DNA of 64,000 nucleotides from Nageia nagi (taxonomy: Eukaryota > Pinophyta): the NCBI GenBank assembly GCA_050084985.1, contig JBITNC010000001.1:139376001-139440000 (forward strand), in the 5' to 3' direction. A model generated the notes under the pieces. It saw only the letters and a program-made list of their open reading frames with translations, was not told the origin of the DNA and searched no databases. Of the stretch, positions 34,828-47,082 are shown piece after piece; within the stretch, counting starts at the first letter, position 1; every line of letters starts with the position of its first letter. The position numbers were made by a program, and so were the translations under genes.

Positions 34828-37078
34828 TGTCATGGACCAACTTTTACACCCTTGATGATTTACCATTATGGATGATTTAAAGGGAACATCTCCTAGGGTT
34901 TGCAATGTATTATATAATTTGATCATAGATGTATATAAAATGACTTTAGTTGATATGGTGAATTGTTAATTATTTAGATAAATAAAGTTGATTTAAATAA
35001 GAATAATATTAGTAAGTTATTATGGTTATTACTGAAGAAGCTAATTACTAATATTTATATTATTAGTGAGGTCAATTACCTAAATAACTATATATTTTGA
35101 TATCTTTAAGATGAAGATATTTGATCAAAATATTATTGATTTTTAATCTCTCCTTAATCGCCAAGCTTTAGGAGTGAACAAGACTCCTCCTTATCATCCA
35201 TTATTGTTGGTAATTAGGGGAAATCATGCTATTTAGTAGGGATTAACTAAAAATCCCATGATGGATGGTGGAGGTAGTTTTATTTTTACATGCATGGAGA
35301 TTTTTGCCTCCACTTTTCTTTTCGTTGCATTGATCTCAAGAAGAGGAGTAATTAGTTATGCTAAAAGGGCTTGCAGTTATATTTTGAGGGAGGATTATTA
35401 TCAAATTTGGAGTGGGAGGTATCAAAAAATAGAAAAGTATATAAACAAAATGGTTTTCTATTGGATGCTATGGATGCAAATGCCATGATAGATATGAACT
35501 CAAAAATATATGATACATGAAAAATGGCTTTTGAATTGTTTGATAAAAATGCCTCATCAAAATGTAGTATTATGTACTATAATGATTGAAGGATATGCTC
35601 ATTAGTGTGATTATTGAAAAACATCCCAAAACATTTAACTAGAACCAATTTTTAATAGTAAACAATGACTCCTCTATCTTTGTTAGCATTCTTCAGCATG
35701 TTCCATGATTTGAGATTTGGATGACTGTAATCAAGAGTAGCTGAAAATGATTTTACTTTGAATGTTGTTATGTGAATTGTATCCTTAAACAACATTATTT
35801 AAGCATGTATGCTATGGGATCTCATCAGGTAATCAAAGAATAGTTTAAAATAGTACATATGGAATGTTGTAGTGGGAGTGCCTAAGAGACAATATAGAAA
35901 ATATGGAGGCATGGAGAAGACACATGAATTATTTGATAAGGTGAATATCATAATCATAATTTCTTAAAATGTGGTGATTAGAGGTTATACAAACATGGAT
36001 AAAGAAAATATTTCCTTAAGCTCTTGTTCTAATGAAGTATTGGGATTCAACTTGAGCAGTATAACCTTTGGATGTGTTCCATTTACATACAACTATATTG
36101 TTCTAGAGGGCAAGCACTATATATGCCCTAATGGCATGAGTGTACCTTATTGTATTATTTTTGAAATGGATTTTTATACATGAATAGTTGACCTTGGCCA
36201 TGCAAGATTTCTTGAGGAAGCTTTTAACTTTATTACCAAGATGTATTAGAACCCAAACTATGCATGATGTAGGAGACTTGCAAATTGATTGAGTATATGT
36301 AGAGAAGGTACATGTTAATTTTTTAAAAAGATTCAAACTTCATTCGATAAGATGCCCATAATTTAACCTAATTTCATATGTGGAGGCATCTATTTGGAAG
36401 GTGTATCACACCCATAAACACAAATGATAAGTAGATAATTGGAGAAATTATTGCATGATGTGAAAATAAAAGGTAGTGTTCCCATGATACATGGAGTGAA
36501 TGATGAGTAGGTACTCTATATACAATACTTATTCTCATTTGATGTGGAGGTTGAGGTATTCCAAATATGATACCTAAGTATCATGGCATGGAGATAGGGT
36601 TCACCAAAATGCCTTATCGAGCACTATAACAAGGATGGAAGGAGTGTACATAGGGTGATTTGGATGATATTTTGTGATTGATAGCATTGATGGAGGTAAG
36701 AAAAATCTAGCTGATCTTTGTGTGGGGTTGGATTGGTGAAAAGATTATTGAGGTAAAGTGTTCTTTGTATTTTATTTTATTCATAACAACTAGTGTTACC
36801 TTCCTAAAGAGTTTAAAATAAGTAGATATTACTCATATTATGTGTATATGGTGTTAACCATGTGAAAAAAGAGTATTATACAATTATACTACCTATAGTG
36901 TGCATCTCAAACCATAGAAAAATACACAAAAAATACTAGTGTAAGGGAAATACATATGATTATGAAAGAAACTCAATTGGGTAGATGATACTCATTTAAA
37001 GTTGTAACTATTTAAATTCATGATATTGAAATTGTCCTTAATGGGATACAAATATTATTAAATAAATATAAGAAATGA
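34828..37078 (+). repeat. LARD-like element 3' LTR, truncated
   Basis: Collinear with the left LTR from TGTCATGGACCAAC to about AATATAAGAAATGA, where similarity ends abruptly. What follows (CAAGTCATACATG...) is unrelated to the left LTR or copia-B, so a deletion or rearrangement removed the right end. Confidence 0.75.
35390..36520 (+). pseudogene. PPR-DYW gene fragment in the right LTR
   Basis: Successive plus-strand blocks follow the usual order of a plant PPR protein C-terminus: YKQNGFLLDAM with ANAMIDM; then, after a frameshift, MPHQNVVLCTIMIEGYAH; a second repeat VVIRGYTNM; then SSITFGCVPF and EGKHYI; IVDLGHARFLEEAFNFITKM (consensus MVDLLGRAGxLxEAxxFIxxMP); and finally SHP, TQMIS and LEKLLHDVKIKGSVP of the E/E+ region ahead of a DYW domain. 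Intact homologues act in organelle RNA editing or processing. This copy has stops and frameshifts and the terminal DYW residues are not seen. Confidence 0.8.
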
Positions 37079-37321
37079 CAAGTCATACATGAAACTCTTC
37101 TATAAAATATTGACATGTCATTCATTTTAATGCATCCTCTCATTAAATTTTAGGTAGTACTTAGTAAAGAATAATCCAAAAGAAAAGTAACTACATCTTT
37201 TCAACCTATTTGAGGATAGAGTTTCAAATAATGATAAAGATTATTTTGAAACACTATCTAGAATGGGAAAAAATTATTCGTAGATAAAATATATCAAGGT
37301 TTATAACAATTTCAATTAGAT
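37079..37321. other. unassigned sequence after the LARD-like element
   Basis: AT-rich, no similarity to the left LTR, copia-B or coding families that I can see. It marks a rearrangement joint. Confidence 0.35.
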
Positions 37322-37830
37322 ATGGTTGACAACAAGTTGGTAATATTTTTATGGTTTTATTTTAAGTTAAACTTTTTTGATCATATTAAATATTATGTAT
37401 ATGATTCTTTTTACTTAATTAATTTCCATGATAATATAGTCAAATTTTATTTTGAAATGCTATTCTCAAACATTCCATATTGTTGGTTTGTACTTGACTT
37501 CTACACAAGTTTGGAGGATGTCTTCATCAATAATGATTACAACTACATAAAAAAGACATCTTCCATGGTAGAAATAACTACAATTGAAGGTCATTATAGT
37601 TGAAGGAAATTCCAATTACATTCAAGCTTGAGGTTGAAGATCATATTCTATTAGTGAAGGATATGTTATGATTTTCAATCATATTTGTAATATTAGAGCC
37701 TTCAAAGCTTAATCTTGATAAGGATGTTAGTTTCTACTTTTCCCTTGCACCTAAATCTCATGAAGTTTTGAGTGTAACTAGGAGACATTTTCCATGGTTG
37801 AAAGACTATTTTGTACTCAAATTTTAATCA
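37322..37830 (+). pseudogene. unrecognised plus-strand coding relic
   Basis: An open 93-codon segment (37322-37603) ends with DNYIKK-like and MVEITTIEGHYS text. After a break a second protein-like run near 37697-37828 reads EPSKLNLDKDVSFYFSLAPK, then SHEVLSVTRRHFPWLKDYFV, then a stop. The mixed composition of the second run suggests a decayed protein. I do not recognise the family. Confidence 0.3.
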
Positions 37831-39204
37831 TTCAATATATATATATACTAATTGGTTCTTTCTTTCAAAAATTTGCTATACTTTTTAAAATAAAAACTTT
37901 TTTGCCAACCTTTTACATCCATTTTCAAAAATTAATCAAAAGTTGCCTAATAATTTACATTATTTTTGAAAAATTGCCATTAATTCTAATAAGGTTTTGT
38001 TTACATTTTCCTAGAGTTTATAGGTCCATTTTAGATGAGGGGTATTAAAATTTTCCCTACAAGTTAGTTGGATTGATCATCATTGCATGTAAGCTGGAAT
38101 AAGAATTCTTATGCAGATGTATAATGAAATAAAAGATAGAATGATACAAAATATCATTATAGTAATTAAATATAATGCTCAATGATCAATTATAGTCAAT
38201 TCTTAAGTATTATCCAATGTTGAATATGATCCAATTTCACAATATGATTCAATGATAATATATGATCCAATGCACCTAGGTCTTGTAAGATAACACTTCA
38301 TCAACAACATATATGCATATTTCATTGTTTTAATCATAAATGCATCATGAATGGAGTAATACATCATGAGTTCAATCATAATCATATCATATAATGTAAT
38401 ATCCAAGTCATAAAATATAATAACCAAATCATCATACAACCATCAAGTCCATATATCTATTATAAACACAATCATTTATATAACAAAATTATGGTCTTAT
38501 GATATGGCCTCTGAGAAACAAATATAGATAGTAAAATTATATCATGATCCCTCATGCTTGCACTACTCATATTTTATAGATATATCTTTACATGATTGTA
38601 CTTAGTTATTATCGAGCATTAAAATTTTATGATACATTAATTACACTCAAATTACCAATTTGAATTCGATACTTATTTTTATATTGCATGAAAAATCATC
38701 AAGTGATAATATATACAAGGCATAAAAGATAATGAAACCATCTTGTGTATTTTAAGGAGATGTAAAATATCATGAGAACTAAAATTATATCTCCTTGCTT
38801 TTGCATGAAATTAATATAAAAATAATATATACACAATTGATCCTATTTTAACATGAAAGATTCATTGGTCTTTGCTAAAAGAAATTAAAAATATAAAACC
38901 ATTGGGTGCAAAGTATATGTTTAACTATGATTAAACACCATGATACATTATTCATTGACTTTATTTTTAAATTAAAGGATTTAAACACCACCATACACCA
39001 TACATTGGAAAATAAATTATAAACATTCAATGTGCTATGTATATTTGACCTTGTTTAAAATTGAAAAGAGGAAACATGCCATACATGGAAGGAGAATATT
39101 AAACATTATACATTGACTTTGATTAAATAAAAGAGGGAGCACAACTTAAGAATTTCGAGAGATTAATCTATGTTGGGCAAATGAAATTAAAACTTAGAGG
39201 GGGT
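37831..39204. other. unassigned AT-rich DNA with degenerate short repeats
   Basis: From 38090 to 38700 the sequence is dense in AATGATCCAAT/ATCATAA-like words. From about 38880 to 39130, roughly 60-70 bp units recur (TTAAACACCATGATACATT, TTAAACACCACCATACACC, TTAAACATTATACATTGAC). Probably decayed satellite-like or LTR DNA. No gene is seen. Confidence 0.4.
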
Positions 39205-41719
39205 TCATATTATTATTAAGTTATGTAGCTTGATAATGTGTTCATATTTCTTATAAATAATGATAGAAAAAGATTATAAGGGGGTTCAATATTTGATACT
39301 TTGAGTTTAAGTTAAAAAATAATGTTGTGGTGTTGGTTAGAAATTGGGATGTGACATCATGAGTGGCATATATTTTTCCCAAATTTCCATAACAAATTTT
39401 TTAAAATAAGATTAATGAGCACAAACGTGAAGGAATTTATGGTTAAAATTGTATTGTAAAATAATATTCCAAATACTATTAAGAATTGTATACTTTTTTC
39501 TAACCTTAGAACATGATTATAATGACTTCATAGAAAAGTGTAAAAATGTCAAAAATAGTTCCTTAGGTACACTTCTATATAATAACTTAACTATATCTAG
39601 TTTCTTTGTGGCCATTTTATATTTGTAGTACATATATCATTGGAATGGTTAATAACCACTTATAGGATATTCATGAGTTTAGCATATTAAAAAAATAATA
39701 TTTATAAAATGGGAGCAAGAAATACACTTAGTATCACAAAAAATATTATGAAGTTAATCATAAATAACATTATGAGAAGATTTGAGATTTCATCCTAACT
39801 CAATGGATAATGGAACTAAATTTGCAAGCAAGGAATTAAAGGCATTTTATAAGAAATATTATATTGATTAAAATTAAAAATATTGTATTATACATAAAAT
39901 AAATGATCAAGAGAAAGAAATAAAAAATGAAATTATTAATATTTTATGAAAAAATAATAGTTGACTATGGAAAAGATTGCTATACTTAGCTACTATTTAC
40001 ATTATGAACTTATGAGATCAACACTAGAATTTCAAGTGGGGTAATTAATTTCTCATTAGTACAGGGTAAGCAGGTTGTAGTTATATTATAATTGATTATA
40101 TATTTCCTTAGTTCTTCACTTAAAGACATAATTTCAAAAGTTCATACAAAAGGTAAGTAAGGTTATAACATTTGCAATAATTAGATAAGATGATACATAA
40201 AATGGAACAACCCAAAGCATGGTATAATAGGATAAACAAGAGATAGAGTAATAAAATTCAACTAAGATGGTTTCAATATGAAAATATTGTTCTTAAGAAA
40301 GACTAGAGAAAACATAAGCAAAAGAAACATGTTTGAAGGAAAATTTGATCTTAATTTGTTGATCCCTTATATCATCACTGAAAAGTTCAACTTTAGGGAA
40401 TATAACTTAGTAATAATGAAAATACGAATCTTTCTAAATAAATGAGTATCATGTATCTCAAAATGTATTATACTTAACCAGACTAACATAATAAATGCAA
40501 TTAATATTTTTCTATGTTTAAATATGTTCTTTCTACATTTCCTTATCATTCCTATATTTTGGGATTACTTAAATATTTCATGATTTATCTTCAAAAATAA
40601 ATTAAAATGTGCTTAAAATTATTGAAAATTACATAATTATTTTAATAAAAAAGGATGTTTTGAAAATTTAATTTATAATTATAAAGTATCAATGATGCTT
40701 TATTAATTTTGAAATTTCAATCTGAGTTTATTATAATAATTATTAGTTTATTATTCAATTTATATTAGTAATAAAATAATAAATATTACTTTTATGGATT
40801 TTGAAACCTCAAAAGATCATTTTTAAATCAATAGTACTCTAATACATCTACTCCTTAAATGACTAAATTATACAATACTCATTCCTAGTATTCTTGAATT
40901 TCTAGAATGGGACACATTATAGGTCTTAAATGGCTTGAAACATAAATACCATTGAATGTATGTAACATATATATTACAAAATTATTAGTTACTTTAAATA
41001 TCATATGCTAAAATTATCATATTTGTAATATCATAATATTTCTACCATATTCTTACCTATCAATGTTGAATTTATTAATATTCATAATTATTTACTATAA
41101 ATTTTATTACTATTGATATTTAGGGGAGGTGCCTAATCATTATGTAATAATTTTCATCATTTTTAAACACCCAACACAAGCATCCAAACATTCAAAAACC
41201 TCATTTTCTTTTTAGGATTCATTCAGTTTCATAATAATGGAACCATAAGACTTATTTTTGTAATATTTGAGGAATCTCCTATAAGGTTGTATTATATAAT
41301 GCACAATTATTAATTTTAGATAATATCAATGCAATCTTGTTTATCCTATAAAATGAACCCTTATTTTCACCCTAAAAATATAACAAGATCATATCATTAG
41401 ATTAAGATTATAATATTATGTTGATTAAGAAATGAACATCTAGCACACATGAATCCCATACTTATAAGATTATCACTAAAACATATCAGCATATATTCAA
41501 GCAAAATTGAAGTTGTAAAAATATATTAAAACATGCTTCTAACCCAAACCAATTACCATTAAGCATATATTATTGAAATGCACTTAATCTCATACCCTAC
41601 TCCCAAAAATATTCTTGTTATAATATCTTAGACCTAAAATGCATGTAATTTAGTATCAAGCCTTATCAACTCATCAAAGTTAAATTAAGTCACTATAAAT
41701 TACTTCTATGATCATCTTT
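39205..41719 (+). repeat. duplicated upstream block U2
   Basis: Collinear with 48550-50609 (U3) and, in part, with 59137-60762 (third copy): for example TACACTTCTATATAATAACTT and ATCATGTATCTCAAAATG recur. It holds no recognisable coding sequence and leads directly into gene copy G2, so it may be the long upstream region of that gene. About 200 bp near 39310-39540 is absent from U3. Confidence 0.75.
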
Positions 41720-43365
41720 CAACATATTTAAATTAGAAACATCATTTCAAATATTGAAACCAAAATAGAGCTTACTCTTTGAAAACATAATCAATTTGTT
41801 AACAAACATATCATCATCCACATTAACCAAATAATTCTTTATCTTATATCCCATCTTTGATTACTACTATGGGACATACATTCTATGCAATGATCTACTA
41901 CAATCATCCCATTGATTGATTGATCTATGTATGGATGTTAATATACTTTACCTTTACCTTACTATTATATCTCTTATATTATATAAACACATAATCCAAA
42001 CATCAAAATTATTTTTTAGTATTGAACTTAATTTAGAAAATATCCTATAAGTAATTTGATCAAAGAATACTTTCCAACTTATAATCATCATCTAAGTGAA
42101 CTACACGGATCAAAGAGATTAAGAAGATCAAAGAGATATTTATAAATCAAAAAAAAAATTATGAGAGAAAAATTATAACAAACTTAAAAATGTCAATAAT
42201 GTGTATCTTAGTCATATTTCAAATTTAATATCCCTCTTTGTCTTTTAAAGATAAGAAATTTAAATAAGGCAAGAGAATATCGAGGTCTCATTGGCGTATG
42301 CAAAAGTAACAAGGTATATAAAAAATGAAAAATTATTAGAGTACTACTGAATAAATACAAGTTTCTCCTTAATCTCTTCCTCGTCAAATTATTGCAACAA
42401 TTTAAAAAAGATATCTACTAAAATATTTAGCAATTTGGTAATTTTTAAAAGAGCATTGCAGCTAGAAGATAATAAGTGTTTTACCTACTATTCAAAGATA
42501 TATGAATACTTTGTTGCCAAACTAATTTCTTCTTATTGTTGTAAATATCATATCATTTGAATTTTATTAATTCTAATTACATGAAATTATTCTAAAATGG
42601 AAGAACTAGGAGATATAATAGATGTCAAATAATAATTTTTTATTGATAACATTGATGAAGAGAATGAAATCATGAAGTGGTTATTTATGGAAGACCCAAA
42701 TAGTCAAGGAAGGGATTCATAAAATTATCCAGATGTAATGGCATTACATGAGAATTGCAATTATTTTATTTTTCCCATTTTCCCTTTGTTGTAAGAAGTT
42801 GTTGACCTAGGTTAGAAGTACAATGAAGATGTCAAATTTTTTGATATTATCATGTAGAGCAAAATCCAAATCTTTGCTAAGAAATTCAATAGTTCAATTC
42901 CAAAAATAACTATTTCACATTTACTACCAACTATGAGTTTCCCTACTGAATAAGGTAAGAAAAGAGAGCATGAATTCATGAAACTATGAAAGAGCTTGTC
43001 AATCATGAATAAGAAATAACAACAATTCTAGTTTTGAATGATTTATTTGATTCTATATTTTCTTCTATGAATTGGGATGAAAACAATGAGGTTGAATTCA
43101 TGAAAATTGAATTTTTAGATAATTACCACAATTTGAACATAGATCTTGCAGAGATTGATTTAAATGATCCATTTATAGAGTCCATTGTTATTTATGTTAG
43201 TTAACTTACTAACTCCCCATGTTTATAGTTTCTATATTCTTTGGAGGCTAGAAGTGACACTCTCAAAGTGGATGGAGATGTTTCCCATAGCCAACCTTCC
43301 TTGTGCATTGATTATACTAAGATACAAAAAGGGATTAGAAAGAAAAGATGGAAATTAGATGAGAA
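41720..43365 (+). pseudogene. trihelix-like gene, copy G2
   Basis: Contains the 5' region, the ATG at 42597 opening MEELGDIIDVK followed by stops, then the EENEIMKWLFMEDPNSQGRD block. An AAG|GTAAGA donor (GT at 42955) and TTCTAG acceptor (AG at 43030-43031) define a 77 bp intron, and the acidic second exon follows. Similarity ends inside the DNA-binding domain at about 43365 (KKRWKLDENK), so most of the domain is missing. Relative to G3 many CG are TG or CA, consistent with deamination. Not functional. Confidence 0.65.
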
Positions 43366-44280
43366 TAAAAAAATATTTTTCTTACATTTCATGTATGGTT
43401 TTCTTCAATTTGTAATTTCCTTTCAAACCATTTTTATGCTTTTTTCTTGTACAAAATTGTACATTGTACATCAAGATTTGATTCTTCACCATTTTTGAAA
43501 TTATTTAGATTGGATAAAGGTATTGTTATTATTGAATCTATATTTCCTCTCGTGCATGGTATTCCTATCCAAGTTAAATGATTATGATAAAAGAGTTATT
43601 TTCCTTTGATATATTTTACAAGTAGATTAAAAATTCTATACCCTTTCAATTTCATTGTGTTTCATTTAACTACATAAATAAAATATATAATTTTCATTAT
43701 AGCATAGTATAAGGTATTCATTGGTTTCAAACTTTCAATTCCATTAAAATATGGATTAAAATCTTAAGGCATGGGAATTTTTTAATAGGATGTATGATGT
43801 AGACACAATTTGATGAAATGCAATGAAATATAATAGTAAATACTAACCAAAAGCACATTATTTGCATACATCCAAATAATTTTTATTAATGATTTATTTT
43901 TATGTTAATCTTTAAAAAGTGTAAAGTTTATAAGGGTCTTCACAAACTTTTACAACTGAGATAACTATATAAATGGGATTTTTAGATTATGCATACTTAC
44001 CACATTCTTTTAACATCCATAATTTGTGGAGTAACTACAAACTACATCCCATCTTAAAATATTTAAAACAACCCATCTTGGGTTATTGTCTACATTAACA
44101 AAAATTTTCACATTTGCTTAGATTAAAGAGACATAAAATCCTATACAAATCTTGGTCTATATGTTCCTTAATTTTATACATAAGCTTCACTATAGAAATA
44201 TACTATTACACTAAACTATCAAATAACTATTATCAATACATTAAGTGCTAAAAAATCTCACACAAAAGACTCCTACTTTT
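43366..44280. other. unassigned AT-rich sequence
   Basis: No similarity to the other gene copies beyond 43365 and no protein motif on either strand. Confidence 0.35.
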
Positions 44281-44299
44281 TTGCTGCATTCCTCTTGCT

Positions 44300-46190
44300 A
44301 TCATGGTGGTCTTTGTGAGAGGGGAAAGAATTGTTTCTCCTTATAGTTGTTCTTGTGGAATTTGTTGTACATTTTTCTTAATATTATTTATTTAAATCTT
44401 GTATTCTCTCTAAATTCATCAGATATTGGGATGGGAGCATCTTTGCTTAACAATTCATTTGCTAGCATCTCATTTTGAATCTTATGACTAAAAGATCTTC
44501 TTAGTGGAGCTACCTTTTTCCTCTTCTCTTCTATCATATCATCTGGTATTGAAAATTCTTTAACCCTCTCCTCTTGGGTATATCTTGTTGTCTCTACATT
44601 GATAGGCTTGAATTATTTGGCATTTGGATCTTCCTCATTATGAATTTGTAGTGCTTTCCCCAACATCTTTCTGATCTCTCTATTTTTGAAATCCTTTGGA
44701 GGTGTTTTTTCCTCCAAATTTAACACATGTACCCCTTTAAATTATCCTATATCCTCCCAATATTTTTTCTTTATATTTTTTTAGTATTTCACATTTCTTA
44801 GTTTCTCTACATCCTCTCATTATTCTTTTACCCTTTCCTTACTAGGGGCTTTTTTTATGAGCATTTTTTTTGACATCTTCAATTTCTATCAAAATATTTG
44901 ATGCCTCTTTTTCCTCTTTTGTCCTTTATTTGATATTTCTTCTTGTTCTCCTTGCAAGTGGATTATATTTGAACTTCACTAGATTCTCCATTATTTTTTT
45001 CCCCTCCTCTTGCTTTGATGCATTCTCCTCTAACTTTTCTTGGGTATTTTATTCATTGTCTAAATTTAATTCATCCCTTTCTTTTTTACTCACCTTTTTG
45101 CTACTTGTTTGTTATCTTTTTATTCTAATTCTTATTAAATTATGTCATATCCACCATTTTTTTGGTAGTTTATGCTATTTTCATGAAAATCACCTCCCCC
45201 TCTACATACCCTTGCTCCTATATTCCTATTATGTTCATAGCTTATTCAAAAACTAAATTTGATTTTGTAGCTCTTTTTGTATTTAATTTTTGATTAGATT
45301 TTATTCCCATAATGCTCTTTTTTTTGCTATTATCTTGGACATCTCCCTACACTGATGCTACATTCTCCTCCCTATGAATATTTGTGCCAAATTTTACTTT
45401 TACATTCTCTTTACTTGACCTATTTACCTTTCTTGTATAGGTTTAAAATTTATAGTGGGCTCCTTACTAGGCTCTCCTTTCTCTTGAATGACTTTATTCC
45501 CACCTTCTTCTATTTCAATACCCTTGCTAGAGGGGTGTTATTCTCTTGCTTAGAAATTTTAACCCTAAGGTTTTTGTTTTTCCTTCCATCAAACACCTTA
45601 CATCAAACTAAGATTTTTACCCTTGGCATCCTCTTGGGTCTATTTACCAAGCCTCTCTCATACACTAGTTTGATCACTCTACCATGAATTAGGCATTATG
45701 TTAAATTTGCCTTCAATTTTCTTATATATATCTTCATGGAATTGAAAATGATGAAGGAAAAATTAGCCCTACCTTTTTTAGGAAAAGAAAAGTATTTTAT
45801 AATACTAAAGTGATGGGCATAAAGTTTATTGCATGTTCCTTTCAAAGTTATATATCTTATAATGGCATTGACCATCTCCTTCCAAGGGTTTAGAATGCAA
45901 TTTATCAAGTTCCCATCTAAAACTTATCCAAAATGAGCCTTTGCATATAGGTTTCCATAAACTTATCTTTTGTTGCAAGCTTATTCACTCTTGCTTCTCT
46001 TTTTTCTTCTATTCCTACTTTTAGTAGGTGGGTTGCTTGGGCTATTATCTCTATTGAGAATACCAACTCCAAACCATTAATATTACAAAAATGTTCATTA
46101 TAAGAGTCTACAAATTCTATTGAGAGTTGTTCATGCTTATACCTACATGCATTTATAAAACTTTCTAATCCTCTCTCATATTAAATACAC
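44300..46190 (-). pseudogene. unrecognised minus-strand coding relic with Lys/Glu-rich tail
   Basis: The minus strand from about 46175 reads a long stretch without stop: GLESFINACRYKHEQLSIEF, VDSYNEHFCNINGLELVFSI, EIIAQATHLLKVGIEEKREA and KFMETYMQRLILDKF. After a short break 45908-45696 is open with NPWKEMVNAIIRYITLKGTC, LYAHHFSIIKYFSFPKKG and FNSMKIYIRKLKANLT. From 45650 to 44300 it becomes Lys/Arg/Glu-rich with stops. A globular N-terminal half and charged C-terminal half suggests a gag-like or nuclear protein of a retroelement, but I cannot name it. The hydrophobic plus-strand ORFs at 44870-45256 and 45355-45687 are its antisense. Confidence 0.5.
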
Positions 46191-46877
46191 CATACTTCTA
46201 CATTTTTCCTAGGCTACTCTATTGAGCTTGACTTCCTTCCTACATAGTCTCCACCCATTTATGAAGTTACAGTATGCTAATCTAGATTCAAATGTGGGTT
46301 ATTTTCCTCTCAACTCCAAAGCTCAATTTTATATGTTAAGTGTTTGGGTATTTGTCAGCTCATTCCTAAGACTAGTATTACATAATGTATTTTGAGTTTT
46401 AATTCATCTATGCCATATGTTACTTCACCTCAAGTTTCTACTCACAAGCTTGTCATTATTATTATTATTAGTAATTCATTATTCTTCTAAGGTCACATGT
46501 TATATATTTATCAATGCTTCATTTTAAAGTATATTGTTGGTGCTTACTAGCTTAAGATCTAATCCATTCAAAACCATTACAATATTGGGTTTTTTATTTC
46601 AATCTTCTTTATATGCAATGTTGCATTTGTCTCTTCATTCTAACTATATATTTGCAACTTTGTTTCACTATTTCATTTCAATACTATATTATTCTACTTG
46701 GGTTTCCTAGCTTGCTAATTTTTCTTATTGTTCATGAAATAATAGTATGAATATTACAATAGGTATGAATATTGCAATGAGTATGATTACAACAAGTTAG
46801 AAAATTATTCATATACAAAGAATTACAAAATGTTGCAATAGATGTTCATATTCCATAAAAGAAATTAATATCCATGG
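46191..46877. other. unassigned AT-rich sequence
   Basis: No recognisable coding, LTR or RNA feature. A short (ATT)n run lies near 46455-46470. Confidence 0.35.
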
Positions 46878-47082
46878 ATAAATTCAAAGAAAAATATAAG
46901 CGCATACATCATTTGGGCAAATGCATTGTAAAAAAAGCCCCATACTTGGAAGATTTGGGGTTCTACAACTATGGAGGATAGAGTAATTTAATCTACATAC
47001 AACAAATCAAACATGGGTTGGTATATCTCGATAGAGCAATAGAATCCGATGATGGTTGGGTGATAGATTCATATATATGCTC
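46878..47082 (+). pseudogene. short unrecognised coding-like segment
   Basis: The plus frame has only one stop in about 66 codons, with mixed composition: EKYKRIHHLGKCIVKKAPYL, EDLGFYNYGG, stop, then HGLVYLDRAIESDDGWVIDS. Possibly a decayed exon or retroelement piece. The minus strand is also fairly open, so strand is uncertain. Confidence 0.25.

Larger units (their letters stand above)
29303..37078 (+). mobile_element. long-LTR element without recognisable coding (LARD-like), carrying PPR sequence
   Basis: Plus-strand LTR element inserted in copia-B gag. The left LTR begins TGTCATGGACTAAC (29303) and ends ATCTAACA (32782). A perfect tRNA-iMet primer site TGGTATCAGAGC follows at 32785-32796. 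The interior (about 2.0 kb) shows no gag or pol. A purine run AGTGGGGGAG precedes the right LTR, which begins TGTCATGGACCAAC at 34828 and matches the left for about 2.2 kb. The last 1.7 kb of the right LTR and the right flank of copia-B are missing. LTRs over 3 kb with a non-coding interior define LARD elements. Confidence 0.75.

Noticed and set aside
35258-35488. 76-codon ORF at the start of the right LTR as a separate gene
   Set aside because: It is in a different frame from the PPR blocks beginning at about 35390, has no motif, and the left LTR counterpart is broken.
38090-39130. Repeated short words resembling an array (CRISPR-like or satellite)
   Set aside because: Units are irregular in length and diverged, with no constant repeat and unique spacer pattern; the host is a plant. 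Kept only as degenerate repeat DNA.
44870-45687. Two long hydrophobic plus-strand ORFs (128 and 110 codons) suggesting membrane proteins
   Set aside because: They lie antisense to a Lys/Glu-rich minus-strand relic; Leu/Phe/Ser-rich text is the expected shadow of A/G-rich coding sequence.
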